In this document: piece by piece, positions 5,499-6,249 of the stretch
How the letters are laid out: each line of letters opens with the position of its first letter
How positions within the stretch are numbered: the stretch's first letter is position 1
DNA from: DATJFH01 sp035495815
GTDB taxonomy: Bacteria; Acidobacteriota; Terriglobia; Bryobacterales; Bryobacteraceae
Length of the DNA: 6,249 bases
NCBI GenBank assembly: GCA_035495815.1
Contig: DATJFH010000360.1
Span: forward strand, 1-6,249
Direction of reading: 5' to 3'
Notes under the pieces: model-generated
Seen by the model: the letters and a program-made list of their open reading frames with translations, nothing else
What the model was told of the DNA's origin: nothing
Database searches by the model: none
Position numbers and translations under genes: made by a program

Positions 5499-6249
5499 AC
5501 TTCGGTGTCGTAGCCCGGTGACCGCCACGGCGCAGATTCGAATCCGTTTCGAAAAGCCGGTTCACGAACACGCCGGCTGCTTTCCAGTCTCCCACCAGCG
5601 GATTCGTAAACAGAGCCAGGCGCGCTGCGGAAACGGATTGCTCTTCTGCCGCCCGAATTGTCAGACGTTCATAGGCTTTGACCGCCACCGTGAGGCCGCG
5701 CACCGTCTCCGGGAGCTTCCCGACCTGGGAAGGCCGCGCTCCGTTTCGATCGACTTCGCAGGGGGCCTCGATAACATCGTCCGCGCTCAAATCCTCTATG
5801 GCGCCCGCGTTGGGCACATTCAGCACCAGCTTCGAAGCCGCCGTAGCGGTGAGAGCTCTCATCGTTTCCACGGCGATGCGATGGTAGCCCACTTCAGCGT
5901 CCAGTGGATTCCAATCCACCTCGGGCTGAGCGAAAGCCGATTCACCCGCTGCCTCCAGCTTCAGGTAACTCACATTTCTCCTGTTTACGTAGCTGCGGTA
6001 GATTTCAAAGACGCCCCTCCAATCCGCCCGCCGTATCCTCGATTCGATTTCCGGCCAGATCCTGCCGTTGAGGGCTCTCAATTCCTCCCCTCTGGTCGAA
6101 CCCGCGCGCAGCTGGTTCTCCACCGCGAAGCGCGGCTGGTAGTAAAAGAACAGGTATTCGGATGGAATGAGCCCGATGGAGCGAATCAGCTCAGGCGGTA
6201 ACAGCTCGGGACCGTACAGGCGGCGGAGCTTTTCGTCGTCGTTCAAAAG
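5497..6249 (-). CDS. GH4 family 6-phospho-glycosidase, C-terminal part (5' end cut)
   Basis: The last 250 codons of a glycoside hydrolase family 4 enzyme. GH4 enzymes cleave glycosides, usually 6-phosphorylated, in the cytoplasm by an NAD+- and Mn2+-dependent oxidation-elimination mechanism. Counting from base 6246, visible family features are the helical SIGLIPSEYLFFYY (23-36), GYHRIAVETMRAL (120-132) whose Tyr121 is at the place of the conserved catalytic tyrosine, LVLNVPNAGAIEDL (140-153), DDVIEAPCEVDRNGARP (156-172), RGL...VKAYERLTIRAA (183-200) and TNPLVGDW (214-221). The best family match is to 6-phospho-beta-glucosidases. The Rossmann NAD domain and the metal-binding Cys and His lie upstream, outside the window. 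The leftmost codon seen is CTT; a TTG at 6246-6244 could be read as a start, but it falls in the middle of the usual GH4 fold, so the gene continues past the edge by roughly 180-200 codons. First visible gene of a three-gene operon. Confidence 0.88.
   Translation of the reverse strand, partial: LLNDDEKLRRLYGPELLPPELIRSIGLIPSEYLFFYYQPRFAVENQLRAGSTRGEELRALNGRIWPEIESRIRRADWRGVFEIYRSYVNRRNVSYLKLEAAGESAFAQPEVDWNPLDAEVGYHRIAVETMRALTATAASKLVLNVPNAGAIEDLSADDVIEAPCEVDRNGARPSQVGKLPETVRGLTVAVKAYERLTIRAAEEQSVSAARLALFTNPLVGDWKAAGVFVNRLFETDSNLRRGGHRATTPK

Noticed and set aside
5518..6201. Plus-strand open frame of 227 codons opposite the GH4 gene
   Set aside because: The minus strand here carries unmistakable GH4 motifs. 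The plus-strand peptide is Arg/His-rich without a domain.
6244..6246. TTG as a true start codon of the GH4 gene
   Set aside because: The frame is open to the window edge, and the sequence after TTG aligns with the middle of GH4 proteins, which have the NAD-binding domain before it.
1..6249. CRISPR arrays, tRNA genes, insertion-sequence ends, defence-system genes
   Set aside because: I saw no spaced direct repeats, no cloverleaf with a T-loop motif, no transposase and no terminal inverted repeats. The only defence-like hint is the nucleotidyltransferase fold, which lacks a toxin/antitoxin partner next to it.

Overview
This is a GC-rich, gene-dense bacterial window holding five protein-coding genes in two convergent blocks, one of them cut by the right edge. 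The mix (a Tat-exported Cys-type sulfatase, a diheme DUF1587/1595/1592/1588/1585 'planctomycete-type' cytochrome-like protein, a GH4 family glycosidase and a xylose-isomerase-like TIM barrel) is what one expects from a polysaccharide-degrading soil or water bacterium of the Acidobacteria (Solibacter/Bryobacter type), or of the Planctomycetes/Verrucomicrobia. The assignment to a phylum is inference from gene content; no rRNA or other marker is present.

Left block, plus strand. Bases 1-197 hold the possible last ten codons of an upstream gene, a very small and doubtful minus-strand reading frame, GC-rich inverted repeats and a promoter-like element. A Tat-secreted sulfatase follows (198-1634). 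After a 64-base gap that contains a terminator-like hairpin comes a secreted diheme protein (ATG at 1699, end 3696). Both products should act outside the cytoplasm. They plausibly form a sulfated-substrate/redox pair of the kind common in planctomycetes, but the DUF1552 protein that often accompanies DUF1592 proteins does not follow here.

Middle. Bases 3697-3941 separate the two convergent blocks. They hold no convincing gene, only GC-rich hairpins that could help end transcription from either side.

Right block, minus strand (read from 6249 down to 3942). A GH4 6-phospho-glycosidase-like enzyme (5' end outside the window) is followed 11 bases later by a nucleotidyltransferase-fold protein of unknown substrate. 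The start codon of a sugar phosphate isomerase/epimerase-like TIM barrel then overlaps the nucleotidyltransferase stop by 7 bases. Both downstream genes have recognisable Shine-Dalgarno sequences inside the end of the preceding gene, so the three are very likely co-transcribed and translationally coupled. The GH4 enzyme and the TIM barrel suggest intracellular sugar catabolism. The tightly packed, catalytically intact nucleotidyltransferase between them is the least explained part of the window and the best candidate for something undescribed.
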